In this document: positions 24,961 through 31,770 of the stretch, in pieces
How the letters are laid out: every line of letters starts with the position of its first letter
Numbering within the stretch: the first letter of the stretch is position 1
NCBI GenBank assembly: GCA_017645785.1
Contig: JAGCNW010000014.1
Location: 124,001-188,000 of the forward strand
From: Treponema sp.
GTDB taxonomy: Bacteria; Spirochaetota; Spirochaetia; Treponematales; Treponemataceae
Length of the DNA: 64,000 nucleotides
Direction of reading: 5' to 3'
The notes under the pieces: model-generated
The model's input: the letters and a program-made list of their open reading frames with translations, nothing else
The model's database searches: none
Told to the model about the DNA's origin: nothing
Made by a program: the position numbers and the translations under genes

Positions 24961-25646
24961 AGTTCGCTCCCGTTTTTTTGGCGGGCAAAATATTCGTCTT
25001 TTGTTCCAAAAAATGCTTTTGCGCCGATGTTGAGAATGTGGGTCGCGTCTTTTAGAGCGACATTCACGTCGTGCGAAATCATTATTATAGAGATGCCGTC
25101 ATTTTTGTTGAGGTCCTTTACAAGGCGGTACATTTCTTCGGCGGCGTTGGGGTCAAGGCCTGTGATCGGTTCGTCAAGCAAAAGCATTTTTTGCGTGGCG
25201 CAAAGGGCGCGGGCAAGAAGCGCGCGCTGCTGCTGGCCGCCCGAAAGGTCTCGGTAGCATCTTTTTGCAAGCGGAAGAATTCCAAGCCGCTTCATGTTTT
25301 TAAAGGCCCTTTGTTTTTCTTCTTTGTTGTAAAAGGGGCGCATGCCTGCCGACGATTGGCAGCCGGAGACTACGATTTCGTAAACGCTGGCCGGAAAGTC
25401 GCGCTGGACTTGAGTTTGTTGGGGAAGGTATCCGATTTGATTTTTTTGCAAGCCGCCGTCAAAAATTATTTGGCCTTCGAGCGCTTTTTGCAAGCCTAGC
25501 ATTGTGCGCATGAGCGTCGTTTTTCCGCTTCCGTTCTCGCCGACAATGCAAAGATAGTCGCCGGCATTGACGCAAAAGTTGAGGTCTTGGACGAGGACAT
25601 TCTTATTGTAGCCAAGCGAAAGGCCCTTGCATTCCAACAGCGGCAT
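24957..25646 (-). CDS. znuC: zinc/manganese ABC transporter ATP-binding protein
   Basis: The 229-residue ATPase has Walker A GENGSGKTT, the signature DLSGGQQQR, Walker B MLLLDEP and the His switch ISHDV. It powers uptake through the adjacent permease. The start is set at the ATG at 25646 (MPLLECKGLSLGY) and not at the TTG six codons earlier. A TTGACA -35, 17-base spacer and CATAAT -10 end 6 bases before this ATG, so transcription can only begin at or next to it. There is no Shine-Dalgarno sequence, so the mRNA is predicted leaderless. First gene of znuC-znuB-phosphatase. Confidence 0.92.
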   Translation of the reverse strand: MPLLECKGLSLGYNKNVLVQDLNFCVNAGDYLCIVGENGSGKTTLMRTMLGLQKALEGQIIFDGGLQKNQIGYLPQQTQVQRDFPASVYEIVVSGCQSSAGMRPFYNKEEKQRAFKNMKRLGILPLAKRCYRDLSGGQQQRALLARALCATQKMLLLDEPITGLDPNAAEEMYRLVKDLNKNDGISIIMISHDVNVALKDATHILNIGAKAFFGTKDEYFARQKNGSEL

Positions 25647-25652
25647 AAAAAG

Positions 25653-25681
25653 ATTATGCGCCAAAGTTGTCGCATTGTCAA
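25653..25681 (-). promoter_or_regulatory. promoter of znuC-znuB-phosphatase, 6 bases before the ATG
   Basis: TTGACA, 17 bases, CATAAT, 6 bases, ATG on the minus strand. No obvious Zur- or Fur-like palindrome is seen around it. Confidence 0.7.
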
Positions 25682-25700
25682 TAAGGCCTAATTTGCGGAT

Positions 25701-27638
25701 TTAGGCGCTAAGGCTGTAAAAGCCGGATTGAATTTTTTGCACAAGTTCGGCTTTGGGCATGGGCTTTCCAAACAGGAAGCCTTGCAAGCGCTGGCAGCCG
25801 ATGGACTTTAAAAAGTCGTAGGCTTCTTGCGTTTCGACGCCTTCGGAAAGGGTTTGCATTCCAATTTTTTGGGCCAGCGATACGATGCTGGTAAGGATTG
25901 GCTCCGCCTTTTTGTTTTGGGAGAACTGCGAAAGAAAAGCCATGTCGATTTTCATCAAGTCAAAGCTGTAGTCCTTCAAAACGTTCAAGCCGGAGTAGCC
26001 GGAGCCAAAGTCGTCGAGCCACAAGGAGTTTCCATTTTTGCGGAACGTTTCCAAAGAAAACTTTAATTTTTCGTCGCTTGACGAAAGTGCGCTCTCCGTA
26101 ATCTCCACGTGAATGTCGGATTTTGAGAGGCCGTATTTTTTTATGCAGCGGTCAAGCTCCTCGGCGGGGTCGATCAACTCAAAGTCAAGACGGGAGAAAT
26201 TTATTGAGACTGGAACAAAGGGCAGTTTTTTGTCCGCGCATTCCTTGATGTCCTTGCAGGCGATTTCCATAACGCGCATGTCAAGCTTGTGGATTAAATG
26301 GTACTCTTCCAAAATTGGAACAAAGGCCGCCGGAGAAAGCATGCCGAATTTTGGGTCTTCCCAGCGGGCAAGCGCTTCGACTCCGCAAAGCTTTCCGTTT
26401 TGCGCCAAGACCACGGGCTGGTAATACACTTTTATAAAATCTTTTTCAATCGCCTGGTCAATGTTGTTGATGATGTAAAGCTTTTGGTTGAAGACTTTGT
26501 CCATTTTGGAATCGTATTCGATCAAGTCGCGGCCAAAATGTTTTTTGATGAATTCGCAGGCGTATCGAGCGTGGTCGCAGGCCAAGTTTGGAGAGCAGTC
26601 CCGCTCTTTTGGACGATAGATTCCAACTTTTAGTCCAAGCTGAACTATGTCCTCAACTTTGTTGATTTCTTTTTGAATCTTTTTTATTTTTCTAGAAAGG
26701 TTGTAGTGCCTTGTCAGCGCGACAAAGTGGTCGTCCGAGAATCGCGCCAAAAGCTCGTCGCCAAAAACTTCCTGCAAAATCTTCGCTATCGAGCGCAAGA
26801 ATTCCGTTCCCGCCGCAAAGCCGTATTTTTCGTTGTAGTTTTTAAAGTTTTCGATGTCCATAAAGGCAAAGCAATAATCTTCGATATGGTTTTTGGGGTC
26901 GTTCAAAAATTCTGTGGCGGCCTTGTAAAAGTAGTGGCGGTTTGGAAGGTCGGTCAAGTCGTCGTAAAGCGACTTTTTTTCCAAGTGCTTGTTTAGCGAG
27001 CAAAGGCGCTCGTCTTTTTGCGCTTCAACTCTTTTTTGGTGGTGGGAACTGAGGGCGGCCGCGTAAAAGGCCAGCCATGTTGTAAAGGCGTTGACCTTTA
27101 TGCTGAGCGATATCGGAATCAATTTGCTCTGCATGTAAAGGTAAATGGCAAAGGAAGTGGTAAGGCAGGCAAAGGAAATAATCGGGTGCCAAACCAAAAG
27201 GCAGTTCAAGAAAATTAGGATTGTGATAAAGGCAAAAACTTGGCCGCCCCTATCCTTGCTTGTGTATGAAATGTAAAGGCCAAAGACAACCATCACGATT
27301 GAAAAAATCGCCTTTATCAATCGGCCCGCCGTTCTGTTTGTCACTTTTCCTTTGAGAAAAAGAATTGAATAAATCAGCAATACGACTGAGGTTGCCAATA
27401 GCGAAATGTAGGCGATTGTGTGCGACAGCAGCCATTCGCGCGTGTAGTTTTCGGAATTTTCGATAATTCCAAAAATCATCATCGCAAGCATGCAAATTTC
27501 CAATGCCGCGACTATGGCCGAAACATAAACGCTGGACCTTGCGTTGGCCGTGAGAAGATAGTCTCTTACAAATGGGGAGCGCTTTTGCCTCTTGAAGAAA
27601 ACCTTAACTTGTGAAAATAAACTCAAATCTCCGCTCAT
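25701..27638 (-). CDS. membrane cyclic-di-GMP phosphodiesterase with degenerate GGDEF domain
   Basis: The 645-residue protein has about six N-terminal membrane helices (to residue about 200). A GGDEF-type domain follows whose active site reads FSDDHF where GGDEF is expected, so cyclase activity is probably lost; such domains often bind GTP or regulate. The C-terminal EAL domain (about 390-640) keeps the metal and catalytic residues: VEALARW (EAL), SINFSR, DDFGSGYSGL, EGVETQ and LQGFLFGKP. It should hydrolyse c-di-GMP to pGpG. It stands alone. A promoter ends 12 bases before the ATG with no ribosome binding site, leaving a leader of about 5 bases. Confidence 0.9.
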   Translation of the reverse strand: MSGDLSLFSQVKVFFKRQKRSPFVRDYLLTANARSSVYVSAIVAALEICMLAMMIFGIIENSENYTREWLLSHTIAYISLLATSVVLLIYSILFLKGKVTNRTAGRLIKAIFSIVMVVFGLYISYTSKDRGGQVFAFITILIFLNCLLVWHPIISFACLTTSFAIYLYMQSKLIPISLSIKVNAFTTWLAFYAAALSSHHQKRVEAQKDERLCSLNKHLEKKSLYDDLTDLPNRHYFYKAATEFLNDPKNHIEDYCFAFMDIENFKNYNEKYGFAAGTEFLRSIAKILQEVFGDELLARFSDDHFVALTRHYNLSRKIKKIQKEINKVEDIVQLGLKVGIYRPKERDCSPNLACDHARYACEFIKKHFGRDLIEYDSKMDKVFNQKLYIINNIDQAIEKDFIKVYYQPVVLAQNGKLCGVEALARWEDPKFGMLSPAAFVPILEEYHLIHKLDMRVMEIACKDIKECADKKLPFVPVSINFSRLDFELIDPAEELDRCIKKYGLSKSDIHVEITESALSSSDEKLKFSLETFRKNGNSLWLDDFGSGYSGLNVLKDYSFDLMKIDMAFLSQFSQNKKAEPILTSIVSLAQKIGMQTLSEGVETQEAYDFLKSIGCQRLQGFLFGKPMPKAELVQKIQSGFYSLSA

Positions 27639-27650
27639 ATTTTATTCTAT

Positions 27651-27679
27651 ATTCTACAACGCTTTTTGCCAAAACGCAA
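27651..27679 (-). promoter_or_regulatory. promoter of the c-di-GMP phosphodiesterase gene
   Basis: TTGCGT, 17 bases, TAGAAT on the minus strand, 12 bases before the ATG. A second TAGAAT lies 5 bases before the ATG. Confidence 0.5.
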
Positions 27680-27700
27680 GGAAAAAAGCGCGGCAAAAAA

Positions 27701-29488
27701 CTAGATTTTAATGGCAAGAACGTTCATGCCAAAGATGCTTTGCCAATTGACGCTTTTTGCCATCCCGTAAACCAGTTTTATTCCGACGTTTTTGGCGGGG
27801 TCGTCGGCCGCGTTCGCCGCTTTCGCGCGTTCCGCCGGATCAAAGGAAACGCAGTCGTCGCGGATTCTTAGGATTACGTCTTGGTCCTTGTGAACCAAGC
27901 GGATCGAAACGGAATGCTTTTTCTTGTCCTTTGTAAAGCCGTGCTCCACGATGTTTCCCGCCATTTCTTCCATCGCGAGGGAGGCGATAAAGGAACGGCG
28001 CGAGTCAACGCAACGCTCAAGGCAAAAGTCCTGCGCGGCTTTTGAAATCGTCACGACGTCCTCGATGTTTTGGATTGTCAAATCCAAACGCTCGCTTGGC
28101 GGCGCGCCAAAAGTGTCTGGCATGACCATAAGGTCTTCCATGTTGCGGGGAAAGCGGCGGTTGCGGAAAACCGAATACAAAACTATTGTGACAAAGACAA
28201 AAATTCCGTTCAAAATGTTCGCCGCGTAAACTCCGTTTACGCCCATGCTTGGAACCAGGATGGCCGAGAATCCCGCGACGAACAAAACTCCGTCAAAAAA
28301 TGAGATGAGTTGGATAAAGAAATTTTTTGCGGACATTTGCGCGTAGCAAACAAAGTGCTGCAAAATCGAGCCAAGCGCCAAGCTCAAGGGCAAGAGCCTA
28401 AAGCCCCAAACGGTCATAATGTAAACTTGCGAGAAAATGTCTTGATAAAAAATGAGCGCGAGTTGTTTTGCAAAAACAATTATCAATAAGGCCAGCAAAT
28501 TGTTGACCAAGCAGTACTTTTTGAACATGACTCGCATGACGTCGGCGACTGTGGCGCGGTCTTCCTCTCCGACGCCTACGCTCATAACCATTCGTGACAC
28601 AGCCACCATTCCCGCGGGAACGCACCAAGCCAGTCCCATCAAAGTGTTGGCCGCGCAAAAGGCCGATATGCCAACCGTTCCGACATAGGCCGAAAGTAAA
28701 AAGTTTACGATAAAGCCGCGCAAAGTTTGCCAGCAGTTGGAGAGCGCTCCGGGATATCCAACAATGAATATTTTTCCCAATTCCTTGACGTCGATGTCCT
28801 TTGGGGAAAATTTGAGGCGGCTTTTTTTTGTAAAAAAGTATTGGGCTTGGACAAAAAAGTAAACCCAGGCTCCGAGCGACGAAGCGAGCGAAAGGCCAAG
28901 AACGCCCATGTTGAGCTTTTGAATGAAAATAAAATTTAACAAAACGTTTGACGCGATGAACGAAAGGCTTGCCGCCGTGTTGCGCTTCATCTTGTTTTCC
29001 AAAGACAAGAAAGAGGCCAGTTGGTTTCCAAGAATGAAGGGTATGACTCCAACCGCTTGGCCGATTAAGTAGAGCGAAAAATAGGGCCTCATCGATTCGT
29101 CGCGCAAAAACAAGCCCGCTTCAACAAGCTTTCCGACCAAAAAAAGAGTTGCTGAGATGATGGCGCCGACAAAAAACGAAATCGATATGTCGAGCGAAAA
29201 AATTCCCCGCATTTTTTGGCTTTCGTTTTTTCCCATGTATTGGCCGCACAGAATGGTGGCGCCGCCCGTAAAGGCTAGGCTTATCGAGTTTATAAGCATT
29301 TGAACCGGAGCGTAGAGTCCGACGGCGCTCATCGCCTTTATGTCAAGGCAATTGCTGGCGAACAAGGCCGAAACAATCGAGTTTAGCGATGTGATTAAGG
29401 CGATTAAAACTTGTATTGGCAAGAGGCGGAACATCAATTTTGAAACTGTCCGCTCGTTGGCGCGCTCCGCGTCCGTTCGTCTTTTCAT
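27701..29488 (-). CDS. MATE-type transporter fused to an anti-sigma-like ATPase domain
   Basis: Residues 1-445 form a MATE transporter with about twelve helices (LPIQVLIALITSLNSI, TGGATILCGQYMG). After a short linker, residues 455-595 form a GHKL ATPase domain of the RsbW/SpoIIAB type: EEMAGNIVEHGF (N box with the metal-binding Asn), IRDDCVSFDP (G1) and NVGIKLVYGMA (G2). So a membrane exporter carries a cytoplasmic serine-kinase-like module on its C-terminus. The start follows an AAGGAG site and TATAAT lies a little upstream. The usual partner, an anti-sigma antagonist (STAS) protein, is not nearby. The fusion is in frame with no sign of a frameshift. Confidence 0.88.
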   Translation of the reverse strand: MKRRTDAERANERTVSKLMFRLLPIQVLIALITSLNSIVSALFASNCLDIKAMSAVGLYAPVQMLINSISLAFTGGATILCGQYMGKNESQKMRGIFSLDISISFFVGAIISATLFLVGKLVEAGLFLRDESMRPYFSLYLIGQAVGVIPFILGNQLASFLSLENKMKRNTAASLSFIASNVLLNFIFIQKLNMGVLGLSLASSLGAWVYFFVQAQYFFTKKSRLKFSPKDIDVKELGKIFIVGYPGALSNCWQTLRGFIVNFLLSAYVGTVGISAFCAANTLMGLAWCVPAGMVAVSRMVMSVGVGEEDRATVADVMRVMFKKYCLVNNLLALLIIVFAKQLALIFYQDIFSQVYIMTVWGFRLLPLSLALGSILQHFVCYAQMSAKNFFIQLISFFDGVLFVAGFSAILVPSMGVNGVYAANILNGIFVFVTIVLYSVFRNRRFPRNMEDLMVMPDTFGAPPSERLDLTIQNIEDVVTISKAAQDFCLERCVDSRRSFIASLAMEEMAGNIVEHGFTKDKKKHSVSIRLVHKDQDVILRIRDDCVSFDPAERAKAANAADDPAKNVGIKLVYGMAKSVNWQSIFGMNVLAIKI

Positions 29489-29537
29489 GGAGTCTCCTTG
29501 CTTCCATTATAGCGCGCTTTTTGGCTTGTGGGAAAAA

Positions 29538-29572
29538 TAAAAAAAACCTCATTCAGTGGAACTGAATGAGGT
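29538..29572 (-). terminator. terminator of the tRNA-Ile2 transcript
   Basis: A 12-bp perfect stem (ACCTCATTCAGT, TCC loop, ACTGAATGAGGT) followed on the minus strand by eight T. It lies about 85 bases after the tRNA and upstream of the MATE-ATPase gene. Confidence 0.8.
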
Positions 29573-29654
29573 CTGGGCCATACCTCGCGCAAGCGCTCGG
29601 TTTGGCCTATAGGAAGTGATTTACGTATAGTTTCTCACTTCGTTACGAAACTAT
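29573..29654 (-). ncRNA. structured 3' trailer of the tRNA-Ile2 transcript
   Basis: Directly after the tRNA 3' end, ATAGTTTC and GAAACTAT pair across a 12-base loop. A second hairpin follows (GGCCAAACC with GGTATGGCC, with GAGCGC-TTGCGC inside), before the terminator. The trailer is unusually long and folded for a single tRNA; it may be only processing structure or a small RNA. Confidence 0.4.
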
Positions 29655-29727
29655 TGGGCCATCTAAGATTTGAACTTAGGACCAAAGGATTATGAGTCCT
29701 CTGCTCTAACCGCTGAGCTAATGGCCC
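29655..29727 (-). tRNA. tRNA-Ile2 (anticodon CAT, lysidine type)
   Basis: The 73-base cloverleaf has a 7-bp acceptor stem, D arm AGCTCAGCGGTTAGAGCA, anticodon loop CTCATAA and T arm with GTTCAAATC. The CAT anticodon could mean Met, but the acceptor pairs C4-G69 and C5-G68 and the overall match to E. coli tRNA-Ile2 point to the lysidine-modified AUA reader. CCA is not encoded. Confidence 0.9.
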
Positions 29728-29739
29728 GAATGAGTCATA

Positions 29740-29768
29740 ATGCTAGCATTTTTTTGAACTTTAGTCAA
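29740..29768 (-). promoter_or_regulatory. promoter of tRNA-Ile2
   Basis: TTGACT, 17 bases, TAGCAT on the minus strand, 12 bases before the first tRNA base. Confidence 0.6.
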
Positions 29769-30462
29769 TTGTGGCCGAACCGCTTTTGCTTGCGGAGGAA
29801 CGTTCCAACAAGAAAACGTAGGCGGCCATAAGGAAAACTCCGACATAGTAAACGCCAAGCGCGATTATGTGGGGGAGGCCGTTCTCAGTGTCAAGGACAA
29901 TGTTCAACATAAGCAAAACGTCCGATAGGCCAAATATGATTCCGCCCGCGCAAACAATGGCCGGCCCGCAAAAAGAAAAGGCGACCATAGCGCACATAAA
30001 GGCGGAATAAACGAAGCCTTCGATTTTTTGCTTGGTTGAAACATTGGCAAAGAAAAACAGCCACACAAAGATGGAAAGGAACATAACGCCCCATAAGACA
30101 AATTGAAAGACACGAGGCTTTTTGCAGCAAAAGAATCCCTTGATAAAAAGCGAATGGCCCACAAGGTACAAGGCGATTGACAAGAGGAAAGTTATGTTTA
30201 TGACAACGTCTCCAACGCAGCACAAAAAAAGTCCTAAAGTCATAAAAAGGCTCAGGCCGCTTTTGTTTGTTCTCCAAGCGAAGAAAGAAAGGCAAAAGGG
30301 AATGACGCTTATAAAGAATTTTATGACGTTTCTTTGCGCGAGCGTTTCGGGATAAAAATTCAGCAAGAATTCATGGGCGGAAAAAAAGCCCAGCGCCAAA
30401 AGGCAAGATGCCGTGAAAATTATTTTCTTTGAAGCAGGGGCTTTTGATTGGTTTGTCGGCAT
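29761..30462 (-). CDS. YhhN family membrane protein (lysoplasmalogenase-like)
   Basis: The 233-residue protein has eight hydrophobic segments. It shows the YhhN/TMEM86 signatures: LFLCCVGDVVI, GHSLFIKGF and GGIIFGLSDVLL with the conserved acidic residues inside the membrane. Family members hydrolyse the vinyl-ether bond of lysoplasmalogens; plasmalogens occur in some anaerobes, so this is plausible here. A GGAGG site precedes the start. It follows the NamZ gene in the same direction after 57 bases and precedes tRNA-Ile2. Whether this member has the enzyme activity is not shown by sequence. Confidence 0.8.
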   Translation of the reverse strand: MPTNQSKAPASKKIIFTASCLLALGFFSAHEFLLNFYPETLAQRNVIKFFISVIPFCLSFFAWRTNKSGLSLFMTLGLFLCCVGDVVINITFLLSIALYLVGHSLFIKGFFCCKKPRVFQFVLWGVMFLSIFVWLFFFANVSTKQKIEGFVYSAFMCAMVAFSFCGPAIVCAGGIIFGLSDVLLMLNIVLDTENGLPHIIALGVYYVGVFLMAAYVFLLERSSASKSGSATID

Positions 30463-30519
30463 AAAATTCCTCCGTTAAATTATTTTACACCAGGCGCTTT
30501 GATTTTGTCAAAGGCCTCG

Positions 30520-31770
30520 TTATTTGTAAATCAAGTAGGGCTTTCGGTCCTGCAAAAATTTTTCTACGTCGGGGAGCCATGCGGCGCGAATTTCTTCTTC
30601 GGTCATGCCGCTGTCGATTTGTTCCGGGAGTTTGTCGTTGCCCCACAAGCGCGCAAGGCCTGCTTTTTGGTCAACCATCTTTTCGGCGCTTCCGATTTTC
30701 TTTGCAAAGTCGATGAAATATTTTAGCGTAAAGATTCCGTCGGGGCGGGAACTGGAATCGGTGGCAAGACCATAAAGCGGCTCGCCCGTCAAGTCGAGTC
30801 CGTAGCAAGGCTTTCCTTCGTGCTTGGGGTTGGTCGCCATTCCCGGAATGTCTCGCGGAGTGAAGACGTATTGGCCAAATGACTCGTCGGGGTAGCCGAT
30901 CGCAGTAAAGGGCTCTTCCGTTCCGCGGCCTTCGCTTACGACCGTCGCCTCGAACAAGCACAAAAATGGATAAAAGCGGACCGCGTGATGGCTTGGCAAA
31001 TTCGGCGACGGCGCGACAGGAAGCTCGTAGCGGCTTTTTCGCGTGTAGTTTTTTACTGGAATCACGGTAAGTTTGCAGCGCGCGCCGCCTTCAAGCCAGC
31101 CTTGTCCGTTAATCATTTGAGCAAGCTCGCCCGCTGTCATTCCGTAGATTGTCGGAATCGGATCCAGGCTTACGTAGGATTTGTAACGTTCGTCGCGGAT
31201 TGGGCCTGCCACGCAGTCGATGTTGGGGTTGGGCCTGTCAAAAATCACAAGCGGAATCTTGTTTTGCGCGCAGGCTTCCATGATGTAATGCATCGCGCTT
31301 ATGTAGGTGTAAAAGCGCGCGCCCACGTCCTGTATGTCGTAGACAAAAACGTCCACGTCCGCCAAAAGCTCTGGCGAGGGCCTTAGGCTTTTTCCGTAAA
31401 TCGAATAAATCGGAACGCCTGTCTTGGCGTCAACGTCGTTTTGGATTATTTCTCCGGCCTCGCCCTTTCCTCTAAAGCCGTGTTCCGGCGCGAAAACTTT
31501 GACCACGTTGACTTTTTTGGAAAGCAAAAAGTCCAAGTCGTGGACCGCGCCGCCGTTCGCGCCGACGATTATTGAAGTGGCGTTGGCGGCCAAAGCGACG
31601 CGCTTGTTTTGCAAAAGTTTTTTGTATTTGTCAAAGCGCGCGGCTCCGACAACGATTTTAGTTTGCGCGCATGCAGAAGAAAGCAGCGCCAAAAGCAAGC
31701 ACAAAATTGCGGCGGCTTTTTTGGGCTTGCGCGCTATCTCTGTTTTTTTATTATTCCCTGTGAAAATCAT
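30520..31770 (-). CDS. namZ: exo-beta-N-acetylmuramidase NamZ-like (DUF1343)
   Basis: The 416-residue protein has an N-terminal signal sequence ending ALLSSAC, possibly a lipoprotein. The DUF1343 pattern follows: VALAANATSI, FAPEHGFRG, PIYSIYG, DVFVYDIQDVGARFYTYI and FDRPNPN. In B. subtilis the family member YbbC/NamZ removes terminal MurNAc from peptidoglycan fragments. The ATG overlaps the stop of the upstream serine hydrolase (ATGA), so the two are coupled. In B. subtilis namZ also lies near a beta-lactamase-fold amidase (AmiE/YbbE), so this pair is likely a muropeptide trimming unit. No murQ or transport genes are adjacent. Confidence 0.85.
   Translation of the reverse strand: MIFTGNNKKTEIARKPKKAAAILCLLLALLSSACAQTKIVVGAARFDKYKKLLQNKRVALAANATSIIVGANGGAVHDLDFLLSKKVNVVKVFAPEHGFRGKGEAGEIIQNDVDAKTGVPIYSIYGKSLRPSPELLADVDVFVYDIQDVGARFYTYISAMHYIMEACAQNKIPLVIFDRPNPNIDCVAGPIRDERYKSYVSLDPIPTIYGMTAGELAQMINGQGWLEGGARCKLTVIPVKNYTRKSRYELPVAPSPNLPSHHAVRFYPFLCLFEATVVSEGRGTEEPFTAIGYPDESFGQYVFTPRDIPGMATNPKHEGKPCYGLDLTGEPLYGLATDSSSRPDGIFTLKYFIDFAKKIGSAEKMVDQKAGLARLWGNDKLPEQIDSGMTEEEIRAAWLPDVEKFLQDRKPYLIYK

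Noticed and set aside
29655..29727. Elongator tRNA-Met
   Set aside because: The anticodon is CAT, but C4-G69 and C5-G68 and the overall sequence fit lysidine-type tRNA-Ile2 better.
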